DNA of 60,861 nt. It comes from an uncultured Lachnospiraceae bacterium. GTDB lineage: Bacteria; Bacillota; Clostridia; Lachnospirales; Lachnospiraceae. The translations under genes were made by a program, and so were the position numbers. Numbering within the stretch: position 1 is the first letter of the stretch; every line of letters starts with the position of its first letter. Positions 43,353 through 52,801 of the stretch are shown piece by piece. The notes under the pieces were generated by a model. The model was not told the DNA's origin. It made no database searches and saw nothing but the letters and a program-made list of their open reading frames with translations. The stretch lies in assembly GCA_910584725.1 (NCBI GenBank), contig CAJUBE010000028.1, forward strand, positions 1-60,861, written 5' to 3'.

Positions 43353-45161
43353 TCATTTCAGCGCCAGCACCGAAAATCCCGGCATCACGACCGTGCCGTC
43401 CGCAAAACTTATTGTTTCCTCACCCGTCACAAGCGCGCCCCGAATCTCCGTGTCCGCGCCAATTTCCTTTCCGTTTAACGTAATCCCGGTCAGGTTAAGC
43501 TCCTCCGTCTCTTCTCCCGTCACAAAAATAAGCAGAAGCTCCGAATCCCCGTAAGTCTTTTTGATGGCGCAGACGCTTTCCTTCGTATCTTCCGCCAGAA
43601 AATCCCCCACGAGGACATATTCCGCTTTTCCTCTGGCGATCTCCGGGTTCTGGTTGCGGATTTTGATGACTTTCTTATAGTATTGATAGACAGAAGTTTC
43701 ATCTTTCTCCTGCTCCTCCAGACTCTCAAACTTCATCTTCACGTCCTCCATATCCGCAGGGCCGTCGCACATGCCCTCCGCATCGGGATTCATGCTCCAG
43801 TACATGGGCGCCCGCTTGTTCTCATCCCTGCCGGAGCCTTTCATGCCAAGCTCCTCCCCGTAATAGAGGAATGCCGAGCCGCCCATAAACAGGTTCATGG
43901 CGCCTGCCATCTTCGTCTGTGCGGCGGAATTGTCCCCCGCATAGTAACCGGCGCTCCTGCCCATGTCATGATTGGTATAAAAGGGAGCGTCGATATAATT
44001 CTCGTTATAAGCCCCGAAGGTTTCGTCCAGAGAAGTGACTGCCGCGCCGTATTTTGCCGCAGAAGAGCCGTTCAGCACCTTGGAGATAATACCGTCCTTG
44101 TCCGCAAAGGCAAAATCAAAGACGCTGTCAATGCCGCTCTCATAGTAGGCTGCATAGTCCGCCATATCAAGCCACGCTTCCCCCACCAGATAGGCGTCCT
44201 CTTTCTGCGATTTGACTGTGTCAGTCAGCCATTTTAAAAAGTCAATATTGGACTGAGGCGCCCCGGAATAGTACTCCTTCACCGCATCCAGACGGAAACC
44301 GCCCACGCCCATATCCAGCCAGTATTTCGTGATTGCCGCGATCTCCTCCCGCAAAGCTTCGCAGTCTAAGTTAAAATCAGGCATCTCCGACCAAAACTGC
44401 GCTTCATAGTACCAGTCCGTGCCTTCCACCGGGTAGTACCCGCCGCCCTGTTCCTTTGAAAAATGGTAATAATCAAAATAAGGGCAATCCGCCGTGCTTG
44501 GCTCCGCGCCGCCTAATCCTTTCAGGTATTCGCACGCTTCCAGAAACCACGGATTCTGCGAAGAGCTGTGGTTCAGCACCAAGTCCATAATCACTTTAAT
44601 GCCCCGCCTGTCGCACTCGGCAAGCAGCGTCTCAAAATCATCCAACGTGCCATATGTCTCGTCTATCCCATAATAATCCGCCACGTCGTACTTGTGGTAT
44701 GTGGGCGAAGGGTTCACGGGCATCAGCCAGATACCGTTGCAGCCCAGATCCGTGTCCGTGGCGTCGTCTCCGTCGTTAATGTAATCGAGCCTGGAGATCA
44801 ACCCCTGCAGGTCTCCTATGCCGTCCCCGTCGCTGTCGCAGAAGGAGTAGACGAACACCTCATAATATGTCCTGTAATTGTCGTCGATGATCTGCAGCGG
44901 GTTATCCTCCCACGGCTCTGAGGCGGACGTTTCCGCCGCCTGCTCCCCTGCATCGCCGCCCGCAGAAACACTCTCTCCTGCAGCCTCCCCATCCGCCGCG
45001 ACTCCCCCGTCTGCTAAAGAACCCTCCACCGCGCCAGACGAAGTCCCACTGTTCCCCGCTGCGTCTTGCGAAGTCACGCTGCTCCCCGTGCCTCCGCAGC
45101 CGCCAATCACCAAAGCCGCCGCCAATATCCCCGCCAGAGTTCTTACATATCTGCTTTTCAT
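43353..45161 (-). CDS. Lipoprotein alpha-amylase family enzyme (GH13)
   Basis: About 602 residues from the ATG at 45161 (GGAG upstream); an in-frame ATG at 45176 is an alternative. The lipobox LVIGGC predicts a lipid-anchored cell-surface protein, followed by a Gly/Ser/Ala-rich linker. The GH13 barrel starts at YYEVFVYSF. Conserved regions are DLVLNHSSS (region I), GFRLDAVKEY (nucleophile Asp), YLVGEAWLD (acid/base Glu) and TNHDMGR (region IV). An EF-hand-like calcium loop, DSDGDGIGDL, is near 95. It should hydrolyse alpha-glucans, giving oligosaccharides for the ABC importer genes upstream. The exact specificity within GH13 is not clear. Confidence 0.92.
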   Translation of the reverse strand: MKSRYVRTLAGILAAALVIGGCGGTGSSVTSQDAAGNSGTSSGAVEGSLADGGVAADGEAAGESVSAGGDAGEQAAETSASEPWEDNPLQIIDDNYRTYYEVFVYSFCDSDGDGIGDLQGLISRLDYINDGDDATDTDLGCNGIWLMPVNPSPTYHKYDVADYYGIDETYGTLDDFETLLAECDRRGIKVIMDLVLNHSSSQNPWFLEACEYLKGLGGAEPSTADCPYFDYYHFSKEQGGGYYPVEGTDWYYEAQFWSEMPDFNLDCEALREEIAAITKYWLDMGVGGFRLDAVKEYYSGAPQSNIDFLKWLTDTVKSQKEDAYLVGEAWLDMADYAAYYESGIDSVFDFAFADKDGIISKVLNGSSAAKYGAAVTSLDETFGAYNENYIDAPFYTNHDMGRSAGYYAGDNSAAQTKMAGAMNLFMGGSAFLYYGEELGMKGSGRDENKRAPMYWSMNPDAEGMCDGPADMEDVKMKFESLEEQEKDETSVYQYYKKVIKIRNQNPEIARGKAEYVLVGDFLAEDTKESVCAIKKTYGDSELLLIFVTGEETEELNLTGITLNGKEIGADTEIRGALVTGEETISFADGTVVMPGFSVLALK

Positions 45162-45279
45162 TTCAATACGCTCCATTTTAATTTCTTTTCCATTTCTAAA
45201 ATTATGTAAACCGTTCATAATAGACACAAACAAGCTGCACCTTTTACCAGTGCAGCTTGCCATACACAGTTGTCCTTTT

Positions 45280-46122
45280 TTATCCTTTCACAGAACCTCC
45301 CGTAATCCCTTCCACATAGAACTTCTGCATAATCAAAAACAGAATCGAGATCGGCACGGATATCACCACGCCGCCCGCGCAGAATACGGAGAAGTACTTC
45401 GCGATCATGGACTTGCCAAGCATGTTAAACAGTCCGATCGCCACCGTCCAGTCTGTCGCGATGCCGGAGTTTAACATCAGCTTCGCAAACACAAAATCGC
45501 CCCACGGCACCAGGAAAGAACTGATAACCGTATACACGATGATGGGCTTCGACAGCGGAATGATAATCTTCCAGAAAATTTTCGCCTCGGAAGCGCCCTC
45601 CAGTCTTGCCGCCTCACTTAAGGAAACGGAAATCGTGTCCATGAAACCCTTACAGATCAGGAAACCCAGCCCCGCGCCGGCGGAGTAAACGATAATCATA
45701 CCGATATGGCTGTTCGTCAGGTTAAACGTCTTTAAGATAAAGTAAATAGCGATCATGGACAACACGCCCGGGAACATATTCAAGATAATGCTGAAACTCA
45801 TCAGCGACTTTCTGCCCGGGAACCGCAGCTTACTCATGGTGTAGCTCACCATCAACACAAGGATGGTGGAAATCAGGCATGTGAAAACCGCGATTACAAG
45901 CGTGTTCACAAACCACCTGTTGTACTGCACAATGGAATCTGACTGCAGGAAAAGCTGCGCATAATTGTCAAGCGTCCACGTCTCCGGGAAAAAGTGGGAG
46001 GTGTTGATTCCCTTGTACCCGCTAAACGAGGTAACAAACAGCCAGAGAATCGGTATCAGCCACACCACCGCCAGGAGAAGCAAAACAAGATGTCTTAAAA
46101 TAGAGTTGATCGTCTTTTTCAT
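45280..46122 (-). CDS. Sugar ABC transporter permease, MalG type
   Basis: The protein has 280 residues with six membrane helices. The inner-membrane-component EAA motif appears as EAARLEGASEAKIFWKIIIPL near 180, where the permease contacts the ATPase. It begins on the last base of the upstream MalF-type stop (TAATG) and ends before the GH13 gene. No ATPase gene is present, so a shared MsmX-like ATPase elsewhere is expected, as is usual in Firmicutes. Confidence 0.94.
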   Translation of the reverse strand: MKKTINSILRHLVLLLLAVVWLIPILWLFVTSFSGYKGINTSHFFPETWTLDNYAQLFLQSDSIVQYNRWFVNTLVIAVFTCLISTILVLMVSYTMSKLRFPGRKSLMSFSIILNMFPGVLSMIAIYFILKTFNLTNSHIGMIIVYSAGAGLGFLICKGFMDTISVSLSEAARLEGASEAKIFWKIIIPLSKPIIVYTVISSFLVPWGDFVFAKLMLNSGIATDWTVAIGLFNMLGKSMIAKYFSVFCAGGVVISVPISILFLIMQKFYVEGITGGSVKG

Positions 46123-47549
46123 TATTGAAATTCCTCCTCCTTATCTCCCTTAATCGTTCTTGTAAAGGTAATCAGTGTAAACGCCGCGCAGATGATAAAT
46201 ACGATGATACCGATCACGGATGCCATCTTATAGTTGTAATACTCGTTCGTCAGCCGGAACAGCCAGGTAACCAGCAGGTCGATCTCCTTCGCGTTGGAGT
46301 TTGCCAGAAGCTGGTCGCTTGTGACGTACACGTCCTGCGTCAGCAGATAAATCACGTTAAAGTTGTTGATGTTCTTTACAAAGTCCGTAATCAGGCTGGG
46401 CCCGGTCACGAAAAGCATGTACGGCATTGTGATCTTGATGAAGATCTGCAGAGGATTCGCACCGTCGATCCTCGCACTCTCGATCTGATCTTCGGGAATG
46501 TTCATCAAAACGCCCGTCGCGATCAACATCTGATAGGGAATGCCGACCCAAATATTGATGATGACGATCATCACCTTCGCCCAGCCCGGATTGGTCAAAA
46601 ACGGAATGTAGCTTAAATTGGAAGGGACAAGCCCTACATTTTTGAGAAAATCCGTCAGCCCAATATTGGTGCAGAAGGTATTGACGATACCGCTGTCAGC
46701 GAAGAAGTTACGCACCAGAAGCAGTGTCACGAACTGCGGCACCGCGATGGCGATAATAAAGAGCGTTCTCCACATCTTCGGCATCTTCGTCTTCTTATTA
46801 TTGATAAACTTGGCGAGCAGGATACCGCCGATATAAGTCGTGAAGGTGGCAAGCACCGCCCACTCCAGCGTCCAAGTTAATACTTTCCTAAAAGAATATC
46901 CAAAAGTCACCGTCACGGAATCCGTAAACAAACTCTTGAAGTTTGACCATCCCACCCATGTAAACAGGGAATTGGGCGGCATATGCTGCTGGTCATAGTT
47001 GGTGAACGCTACCGCCACCAATACAAGTATCGGCAGAATATTCATTAGAATAATACCGATCGCCGGCAGCGTCAGCAATGTAATATGAAATTTTTCGTTA
47101 AACAGCGCCTGCACATCTTCCTTAAAGGTATTGATGTGTTCTCCGTTTTCTTTCCGGACCTGCAGACGGTAAACCGCTTTCATGTTTGCGATCCAGAACA
47201 TGATAAATACAACAATGAGAAAAAGTGCAATAATGGAATTCAACAGAATCAGGAAAGAGTTGTCATAGTCGTTGACCGTGCTGGTCATAGTCAACGGGTC
47301 GAACACCTGCTCAAACTGCACCGTGCCGAGCGTTCCGAACTTCGCAAGGTTTGGCGCCGCGTAACCGACGCACAGCACGACAAACAACACTTCCACCAGA
47401 AACATGATAATACCGTTAATCACCTGTTTCCTGGCAAAATAACCCGCGCCCATCAGAACCGCTGACAGTTTAACCCACACATCTCCCTTGACAAAGGCAA
47501 TTCCAATATTCTTAAAATAATTTCCTATCGCATTTAATGCCTTCTTCAT
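46122..47549 (-). CDS. Sugar ABC transporter permease, MalF type
   Basis: The protein has 475 residues from the ATG behind GGAGG. The first half holds extra helices and a cytoplasmic stretch (RKQVINGIIMFLVE..., VYRLQVRKENGEH), as in MalF/GanP-type permeases of Clostridia. The second half is the permease domain, with the EAA-like ESARIDGANPLQIFIKITMP near 385. It pairs with the MalG-type permease. The binding-protein gene is upstream across a hairpin-rich gap that probably lowers permease expression relative to the binding protein. Confidence 0.93.
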   Translation of the reverse strand: MKKALNAIGNYFKNIGIAFVKGDVWVKLSAVLMGAGYFARKQVINGIIMFLVEVLFVVLCVGYAAPNLAKFGTLGTVQFEQVFDPLTMTSTVNDYDNSFLILLNSIIALFLIVVFIMFWIANMKAVYRLQVRKENGEHINTFKEDVQALFNEKFHITLLTLPAIGIILMNILPILVLVAVAFTNYDQQHMPPNSLFTWVGWSNFKSLFTDSVTVTFGYSFRKVLTWTLEWAVLATFTTYIGGILLAKFINNKKTKMPKMWRTLFIIAIAVPQFVTLLLVRNFFADSGIVNTFCTNIGLTDFLKNVGLVPSNLSYIPFLTNPGWAKVMIVIINIWVGIPYQMLIATGVLMNIPEDQIESARIDGANPLQIFIKITMPYMLFVTGPSLITDFVKNINNFNVIYLLTQDVYVTSDQLLANSNAKEIDLLVTWLFRLTNEYYNYKMASVIGIIVFIICAAFTLITFTRTIKGDKEEEFQ

Positions 47550-47626
47550 ATGAACCTCCATGCCAAAGTCGTTTTCTGCAATCAAAACCCCTTATGAAAT
47601 GAAAAACAACCGTCTTCTTTCAGAAA

Positions 47627-47653
47627 GAGGGCGAGTGAATGCCACTCACCCTC
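47627..47653. terminator. Hairpin between binding-protein and permease genes
   Basis: GAGGGCGAGTG and CACTCACCCTC pair with one mismatch and have T-rich flanks on the + side and TTTC on the minus side. It could partly terminate the minus strand transcript after the binding-protein gene. Confidence 0.55.
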
Positions 47654-47677
47654 TTTTTGCTCAACTTTTGTTTCATG

Positions 47678-47772
47678 CCGAGTTTGCGAAGCAAATCTCG
47701 TGGAGTTAAAATTACCTCTCTTTCAGACCGAGTTTGCGAAGCAAATCTCGCAAGCGAGCTCTGCTCGCTTTG
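47678..47772. repeat. Duplicated GCGAAGC hairpins in the 3' end of the binding-protein transcript
   Basis: GAGTTTGCGAAGCAAATCTC occurs twice, 50 bp apart (47680-47699 and 47730-47749), with matching TTTCA flanks. An AGCGAG/CTCGCT hairpin follows at 47754-47770, just after the binding-protein stop. Stacked hairpins here could stabilise that upstream message. Confidence 0.7.
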
Positions 47773-49137
47773 TTATTCGACAGGCGCCGTGATACCCTCA
47801 ACCGTGGTATCCAGAAGCTCCTGCAGATCTGTTCCGTCAGGGTTGCCGGATGCAAGGATCTGTCCGAGTGTCTCCGCAGGAGACCAGAAGTTACCGCCTA
47901 CACGCTGAGGCGTAGCGTATGCTGCCTGCTCTGCCAGAGCCGCGATTGCCGGGTTAGCCTGTACCGCATCAGAACCTGCTGCATTCAGGTTAGAGGGGCC
48001 AAGGCCTCTCGCTTCAAATCTTGCTGTCTGTGCAGACTCATTGGTCAGGAACTCTGCCAGAAGCATCGCCCAGCCCACGTTAGCGGAGTGAGGATTTACG
48101 CCCACCAGCTTGTAACCGGAGTAAGAAGACATCTGGCAGTCTTTGCCGCCCGCCTTGAAGGTAGGAAGCTTGGTTGCCGCATAGTTGTCGCCCCATGCTT
48201 CTGCTGCAGTCTCAGCTCTCCATGTACCGTTCACACATGCAACCACGTTGCCCTCTGCGATCTGGGTAGCCATATCCTCGTCGTTCATGTCTACAAGCAC
48301 ACCTGACGCCGTCAGGTCAATGATTGCCTGCGCTACATCCGTACCGCCCGCAGCATTCCATGTACAGGTATTGGTAAGACCGTCGTCATTCAGCTTTAAC
48401 TCAAGACCTGCGCCCTGGAAGAACGCATAAATGTACCAGCCGTTGGAGATATCCATAGCGATCTTCTTGCCGGCCGCGTCAGCAACCTCAATCATCTTCT
48501 CCAGAGACTGCACGTCGCTCTCGGAGAATACGGAAGAATCGTAGAACATAAAGTAACCGTTATCAGCAGTCATCGGGTAAGCGTATACCTTACCGTTCAC
48601 AGCCGCCGCCTCCACAGCGCCGGTTGCATTCTCATTTACTACATCGAAGGTGTAGTTCGCCACTACCTCCTGCAGCGCACCTGCGTTTACCAGATCGTTG
48701 ATCTGGTCGTCCGCAAACGCGTACACATCAGCCGCCGCCTCTACGTCCGTAAGAACCGTATCCTTCGCGGTGGACTCACTCTCCGCGCCAAGGGTAATGT
48801 CAAAGGTTACATCCGGGTAAGCCGCCTTGAAATCATCAAGCAACTTGGTTGTCAGATCCTGATCTTCCTCAGAAGCCCATACCTTGAGGGTTACCGTGCC
48901 TGTGGTTGCCGCAATCAGGTTAGCAACGGGGTCTGTGCCCTCCTCCGCAGTTGCGGGAGCCTCTACCGCAGGAGCCTCCTCCGCTGCCGGAGCTTCCGCC
49001 GCAGGCTCCTCTGCCGCAGGCGCTTCTGCTGCCGGAGCTTCCGCTGCAGGCTCCTCTGCCGCACCGCCGCCGCAGCCGGTCAGACAGCCGACAGTCATCG
49101 CTGTTGCCAGTAATGTTGCCAATACTTTCTTTTTCAT
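47773..49137 (-). CDS. Sugar-binding lipoprotein of an ABC importer
   Basis: The protein has 454 residues. The signal peptide ends in a lipobox (TVGCLTGC), followed by an Ala/Glu/Pro repeat linker (PAAEAPAAEE-type) to about 65. The remainder is a solute-binding protein of the MalE/SBP_bac_8 class (TGTVTLKVWASEEDQDL start, then MSSYSGYKLVGVNP). It captures an oligosaccharide for the permeases encoded downstream. Maltodextrin is suggested by the linked GH13 enzyme and beta-galactan by the linked GH53 enzymes; sequence alone does not decide. Confidence 0.93.
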   Translation of the reverse strand: MKKKVLATLLATAMTVGCLTGCGGGAAEEPAAEAPAAEAPAAEEPAAEAPAAEEAPAVEAPATAEEGTDPVANLIAATTGTVTLKVWASEEDQDLTTKLLDDFKAAYPDVTFDITLGAESESTAKDTVLTDVEAAADVYAFADDQINDLVNAGALQEVVANYTFDVVNENATGAVEAAAVNGKVYAYPMTADNGYFMFYDSSVFSESDVQSLEKMIEVADAAGKKIAMDISNGWYIYAFFQGAGLELKLNDDGLTNTCTWNAAGGTDVAQAIIDLTASGVLVDMNDEDMATQIAEGNVVACVNGTWRAETAAEAWGDNYAATKLPTFKAGGKDCQMSSYSGYKLVGVNPHSANVGWAMLLAEFLTNESAQTARFEARGLGPSNLNAAGSDAVQANPAIAALAEQAAYATPQRVGGNFWSPAETLGQILASGNPDGTDLQELLDTTVEGITAPVE

Positions 49138-49292
49138 AATTTTACTCTCTCCTTTCGACTTTGTGATAAAAAGTCAATTTTTGGTTTCTATACAAAACAC
49201 GGCGTCGCAGCCTGGTTTGCCGCCATTCCGCATTTTATATCACGTTCCGCCACGCCTTCCCGCCAGGTTTTTTATGAGCAGTCAGGGTTTTT

Positions 49293-49335
49293 ATATCCTA
49301 ATGTATTAGGATATAGAGAAAGGGCTAGCCCTTTC
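49293..49335 (-). other. Leader hairpins of the binding-protein operon
   Basis: ATATCCTAAT and ATTAGGATAT (49293-49314) form a perfect 10-bp arm pair. GAAAGGGCT and AGCCCTTTC (49318-49335) form a 9-bp palindrome. Both would lie in the roughly 220-nt 5' leader. No further gene is seen in 49138-49475. Confidence 0.55.
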
Positions 49336-49364
49336 CGCGAACATTAAGTAACGCGTTTAAGTAA

Positions 49365-49409
49365 AATTTACCACCTTTATATAGTTGTTGTCAATACGGA
49401 AAACGTTTT
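49365..49409 (-). promoter_or_regulatory. Promoter with palindromic operator for the binding-protein operon
   Basis: On the minus strand TTGACA (49394-49389) and TAAATT (49370-49365) are 18 bp apart. Directly upstream is AAAACGTTTT (49400-49409), a CG-centred palindrome typical of LacI-family operators or catabolite-response sites. The LacI gene at 55276-56283 is a candidate regulator. Confidence 0.55.
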
Positions 49410-49475
49410 TTTAACATAAACGGTGTATTTTAAACCTGTATGACACATTTGATCCCACATCACCGTCATAAATCC

Positions 49476-50642
49476 TTATCCTTTTCCTTCGCCGGAAAAT
49501 GATTCACCGCCCTCGTTTTCCCCCGAATCAGGCTGATATTCACGAATTACTTCCAGCGCCGGCAAGGATTGACCTTCATAGTCAAATAGTGCCTGGTTTG
49601 CCCATTCATTGCCGCCGGGGCCTTTTTCTTCGATATATTTCAGCGCTTCCTCATTCGCCCAGCCTGAACCCGGCACTGGAATCCACGCCGGTTCCCAATA
49701 GAAAAATCCCCTGCATTTCCTCTCCGGCACCTGATCAATCACACGGAAGAGCGCCCGCATGAAATCCGCCTGTCCTTCCCTCGTCATCGGAAAAGGCAGC
49801 TTCTCCACCAGCGCAGGCTTGGTGGCATATCCTTTGCGCTCGTTCGCCTCAAGTTTTTCATAGGATGCGTAGTCTTCCATCGTATAGCCCATGGAAACCT
49901 CCGCAATCACCAGATCCTTGCCATAACGCACCGCCAGATCGTTCATATTCTTCTGCAGATCCGAAAGACTCCCATGCCAGAACGGGTAGTAGGAAAGCCC
50001 GATTATCTGGAAATCCTCGCCCCGCTCGATATAATGGTCAAACCAGTCAACGTACATCGGCGCATTGCCTCCGTTGTCCAGATGGATCATCACCGGCATA
50101 TCGGCATCCAGAGAGCGCACCGCCCGGATGCCCGCGCTGACAAACCGCGCCAGATTTTCGTAATTGCCGCATTCCAACAGCTTCCCCAGAGGCCAGAGCA
50201 TCCCGTTGGTCAGCTCGTTGCCGATCTGAATGAGATCTGGGTACGCCCCCGCATCCCGCAGAGTCAACAGCGTATCCCGCGTAAAGGTATAGACAGCTTC
50301 GGTCAACTGTTCCGCATCCATCCCTCGCCACGCCTTCGGCACCCGCTGTTTACCCGGGTCGGCCCAAAAATCGCTGTAATGCATACAGAGCAGCACTTCC
50401 ATCCCGTGCGCCTTCGCCCGCTTCGCCAGCTCGATCGTCGTCGGCAAGTCATTCGTACCCGCCCCGTAAGCCGTGCCGTCCTCCGCGTAAGGATCGTTCC
50501 AGAGCCGCAGCCTGACCGCGTTCGTCCCGTAGCTTTTCAGGATTTCAAACACATCCTTCTCCACGCCGTGATCATAAAACTTTCCGCCGAGGCTTTCTAC
50601 TTCTTTGATGGTAGACAAGTCCATTCCCTTATAAAATTTCAT
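49476..50642 (-). CDS. Arabinogalactan endo-beta-1,4-galactanase (GH53), cytoplasmic
   Basis: The protein has 388 residues. GH53 enzymes cut beta-1,4-galactan in pectin side chains. The barrel begins YKGMDLSTIKEVESLG. RLRLWNDPY is near 50. The acid/base Glu lies in IQIGNELTNGM near 150 and the nucleophile Glu in LVIAEVSMGY near 245. The C-terminal part has GFFYWEPAWIPV. There is no signal peptide, so it should act inside the cell on imported galacto-oligosaccharides, unlike the lipoprotein GH53 at 52997-54496. The start at 50642 follows a GGGGCGG site, 16 bp after the zinc-ribbon gene. Confidence 0.93.
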   Translation of the reverse strand: MKFYKGMDLSTIKEVESLGGKFYDHGVEKDVFEILKSYGTNAVRLRLWNDPYAEDGTAYGAGTNDLPTTIELAKRAKAHGMEVLLCMHYSDFWADPGKQRVPKAWRGMDAEQLTEAVYTFTRDTLLTLRDAGAYPDLIQIGNELTNGMLWPLGKLLECGNYENLARFVSAGIRAVRSLDADMPVMIHLDNGGNAPMYVDWFDHYIERGEDFQIIGLSYYPFWHGSLSDLQKNMNDLAVRYGKDLVIAEVSMGYTMEDYASYEKLEANERKGYATKPALVEKLPFPMTREGQADFMRALFRVIDQVPERKCRGFFYWEPAWIPVPGSGWANEEALKYIEEKGPGGNEWANQALFDYEGQSLPALEVIREYQPDSGENEGGESFSGEGKG

Positions 50643-50658
50643 ATAATCCGCCCCGCCC

Positions 50659-50877
50659 TTAATCAAAATCAAACTTAGTGAATCTTTTCATCGCATCCTT
50701 ATACCGGAAGCGCACCAGCTCGTTCTTTGCGAGCACATCCTCCTCCGTCCCCACATACTGGCAGCGGATACAATGGTACTCCTTCTTATCCTTATCATAA
50801 AACATATCAATGTCCAAGTCTCTCATAAAACAGGAGGGACACCTGTAATTTAATTTGCCTTTGCCAGATTGAGCCAT
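50659..50877 (-). CDS. Small zinc-ribbon protein
   Basis: The protein has 72 residues. Two cysteine pairs, CPSC near 13-16 and CIRC near 36-39, form a zinc ribbon. A basic C-terminus (VRFRYKDAMKRF) follows. The ATG lies behind AGGAGG and overlaps the end of the 612-aa enzyme gene by 28 bases, so it is translationally coupled. No family was recognised. It could be a regulator or an accessory to the neighbouring enzymes. Confidence 0.75.
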   Translation of the reverse strand: MAQSGKGKLNYRCPSCFMRDLDIDMFYDKDKKEYHCIRCQYVGTEEDVLAKNELVRFRYKDAMKRFTKFDFD

Positions 50878-52688
50878 GTCGCAAATACCTCCTTATCTTT
50901 TAACCGGGTGGTGTAACCTAACGTGAACATCGGGGAAAACGCGTACCCTTCCTTGATATACCCGACCGCCTCTTTCTTTTCGCAGCTTATGGACACTCTC
51001 GTCCCGATCTCGGGAACCACCGCCACTGCCTCCGTGGCGCCCTGCATCTGCGCCTCGCGGCACTTGTAGGCGTAGTCGATCTTCTCCGTCTTGGAGCCGT
51101 CTGTCACGGACAGCTTCACATTGCTCATGTCCTCGGAATACTCCGTGGTACCGTAACATGCCACCATATACTCGTTGATCTCCACCTCGGCATCCGGGTC
51201 GCTCATTTCCAAAATCGTTCTCTCGATCTTGATATGGGAGCTGCCCTCCTCAAAGTACATCTTCGTCTGCAGTTTCACCGTCAGATCATAGAACTCGATA
51301 TCCACAGGGTCAAGCGTCAGGATTCTCGTATTGCCCTCCTGCGAGAAATGCGCTTTTGTCCGGCACAGACACAGATCCACTTCCTCGCCGTTGTGGGTCA
51401 GCTTCGCGCTTCGCACCGTGCCCTCTCCCGCATAGTGGGTAAAGTAGCCCGCCCGATACTTCTCCTGAATTAAGAAAGGATAGGAGGCATCCGTCACATG
51501 CTTCGTGCCGATGCCGACCGGCCACTCCAGCTTCGCCGCATAAGGCCGCAGATCGACAATCGCGCCGCCCTGATCCATATTTGCGCACACTCTCATGTAA
51601 GGGTCGCAGTACCAGAAAAGCTGTTTGTCCGATCCGTACAAAATATCTCTCCACAGCGCGCACTCCGGTTCTGTCAGCCTCCTGTTCGCACGGTAAAAGT
51701 CCGCGAACTCCGCCATGGTCATATCCTCTAACTTGCCTTCCTTTTTCAGCTTGCCGTAGTACGCCATGCCGTCCTCATAGGATTTCAGCAGAAGCTCATA
51801 AGGCGCTTCCCAGCGTCCCATCTTGTTCATCCAGCCGGGTCCCACGAACATCATGTTGTAGGCGTAGCCGTTGTTGTATTTCGCAAGCGACCGGAACTGG
51901 TCAATTAAATTGTACAGATAGGGATACTCCCATGTCTTGGAATCGTAGCACATGCTTCGCAGCACATTCTGCGGATGCGTCCCGAAATTGGAGCCGTTGC
52001 CGTCGTAGCACGCGATCAGGTCGCGGGACAGATGGGGAATCGCCACAATACCGGAATCCTCCGCCTCGTTCGCCGCGGGCGCGTGGGTATTCTGCTTGCT
52101 CGGAATCCAGGGAGCCCACGGACCGCCGTCCATAAATGTATACCAGGAATTATTGCAGGTGTGATAAGCTTTCGGGCCTTCCTCCCAGCATGTCGCCACG
52201 GCGCATTTCACCATGGGATATTTCTCTTTGATATAGTTGGTCAGATCTGCATCCATATAGTAGGAGCCCGTGGACTCCGGATAGAAGCCGAACCTGTCAT
52301 GGAATTTGCCGAACACATCATCCACGATCGACTTCTTGTCCTCCATGGAGAACATCCAGATACAAAAATCCTTCGTCTTGTACTTCTCGCGGAACTCCTC
52401 GCAGGGAAGGCCAAGCAGGGACAGCGCAATCTCATCGCCGTACTGCTCGTGATCCGCCTTCGCGAGCGCCACCGCCTCATCGTTAAATAAAGAAGCGTAT
52501 GTCATCTGAATCGTTGTCTTCAATCCGTTCTTGTGCGCAATCGCCTGCTGCGTCTTAAAGATATCGAGAGATTCTGTCAGAAGCTCTTTTCTCCCGATGT
52601 CCTCCTCCTTGCCGTGTCCGGTCACCTTCTCCGCGTACTCAGGTACCATCTCCGGCCGATGGATGATGTTTACAATAAACTTATCCAT
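50850..52688 (-). CDS. Unassigned 612-aa protein in a galactan-utilisation operon
   Basis: There is no signal peptide or membrane helix. The N-terminal 300 residues look like an alpha/beta barrel of the NodB/GH57-like kind: NIIHRPEMVP at the start, KNGLKTTIQMTYASLF near 55, a RFGFYPESTGSYYMDADL segment near 130 and CAVATCWEEG near 165. A mainly beta C-terminal half (from about 400) resembles the sugar-binding domains of carbohydrate enzymes. It may belong to the DUF3863/DUF3864 group, but this is from memory and weak. The operon with GH53 suggests a role on galactose-containing oligosaccharides. A strong promoter lies at 52802-52830. Confidence 0.6.
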   Translation of the reverse strand: MDKFIVNIIHRPEMVPEYAEKVTGHGKEEDIGRKELLTESLDIFKTQQAIAHKNGLKTTIQMTYASLFNDEAVALAKADHEQYGDEIALSLLGLPCEEFREKYKTKDFCIWMFSMEDKKSIVDDVFGKFHDRFGFYPESTGSYYMDADLTNYIKEKYPMVKCAVATCWEEGPKAYHTCNNSWYTFMDGGPWAPWIPSKQNTHAPAANEAEDSGIVAIPHLSRDLIACYDGNGSNFGTHPQNVLRSMCYDSKTWEYPYLYNLIDQFRSLAKYNNGYAYNMMFVGPGWMNKMGRWEAPYELLLKSYEDGMAYYGKLKKEGKLEDMTMAEFADFYRANRRLTEPECALWRDILYGSDKQLFWYCDPYMRVCANMDQGGAIVDLRPYAAKLEWPVGIGTKHVTDASYPFLIQEKYRAGYFTHYAGEGTVRSAKLTHNGEEVDLCLCRTKAHFSQEGNTRILTLDPVDIEFYDLTVKLQTKMYFEEGSSHIKIERTILEMSDPDAEVEINEYMVACYGTTEYSEDMSNVKLSVTDGSKTEKIDYAYKCREAQMQGATEAVAVVPEIGTRVSISCEKKEAVGYIKEGYAFSPMFTLGYTTRLKDKEVFATWLNLAKAN

Positions 52689-52801
52689 TTGCCTGCCCTC
52701 CGTTTCTTAAATATGTTGCTGTTTTGCTGCCATTTCCTGCGCTATTTCGCCGCCATCCGTTTGGTAGTTTTGCCTTTGCGCAATCGGTTGTCCATATTCA
52801 A

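Noticed and set aside
45280..49137. Complete ABC importer
   Set aside because: Binding protein and two permeases are present, but no ATPase gene was found in the window; a shared ATPase elsewhere is assumed.
50850..52688. GH112 galactosyl-hexosamine phosphorylase
   Set aside because: Context made this attractive, but the expected GH112 N-terminal and catalytic motifs were not seen, so no family was assigned.
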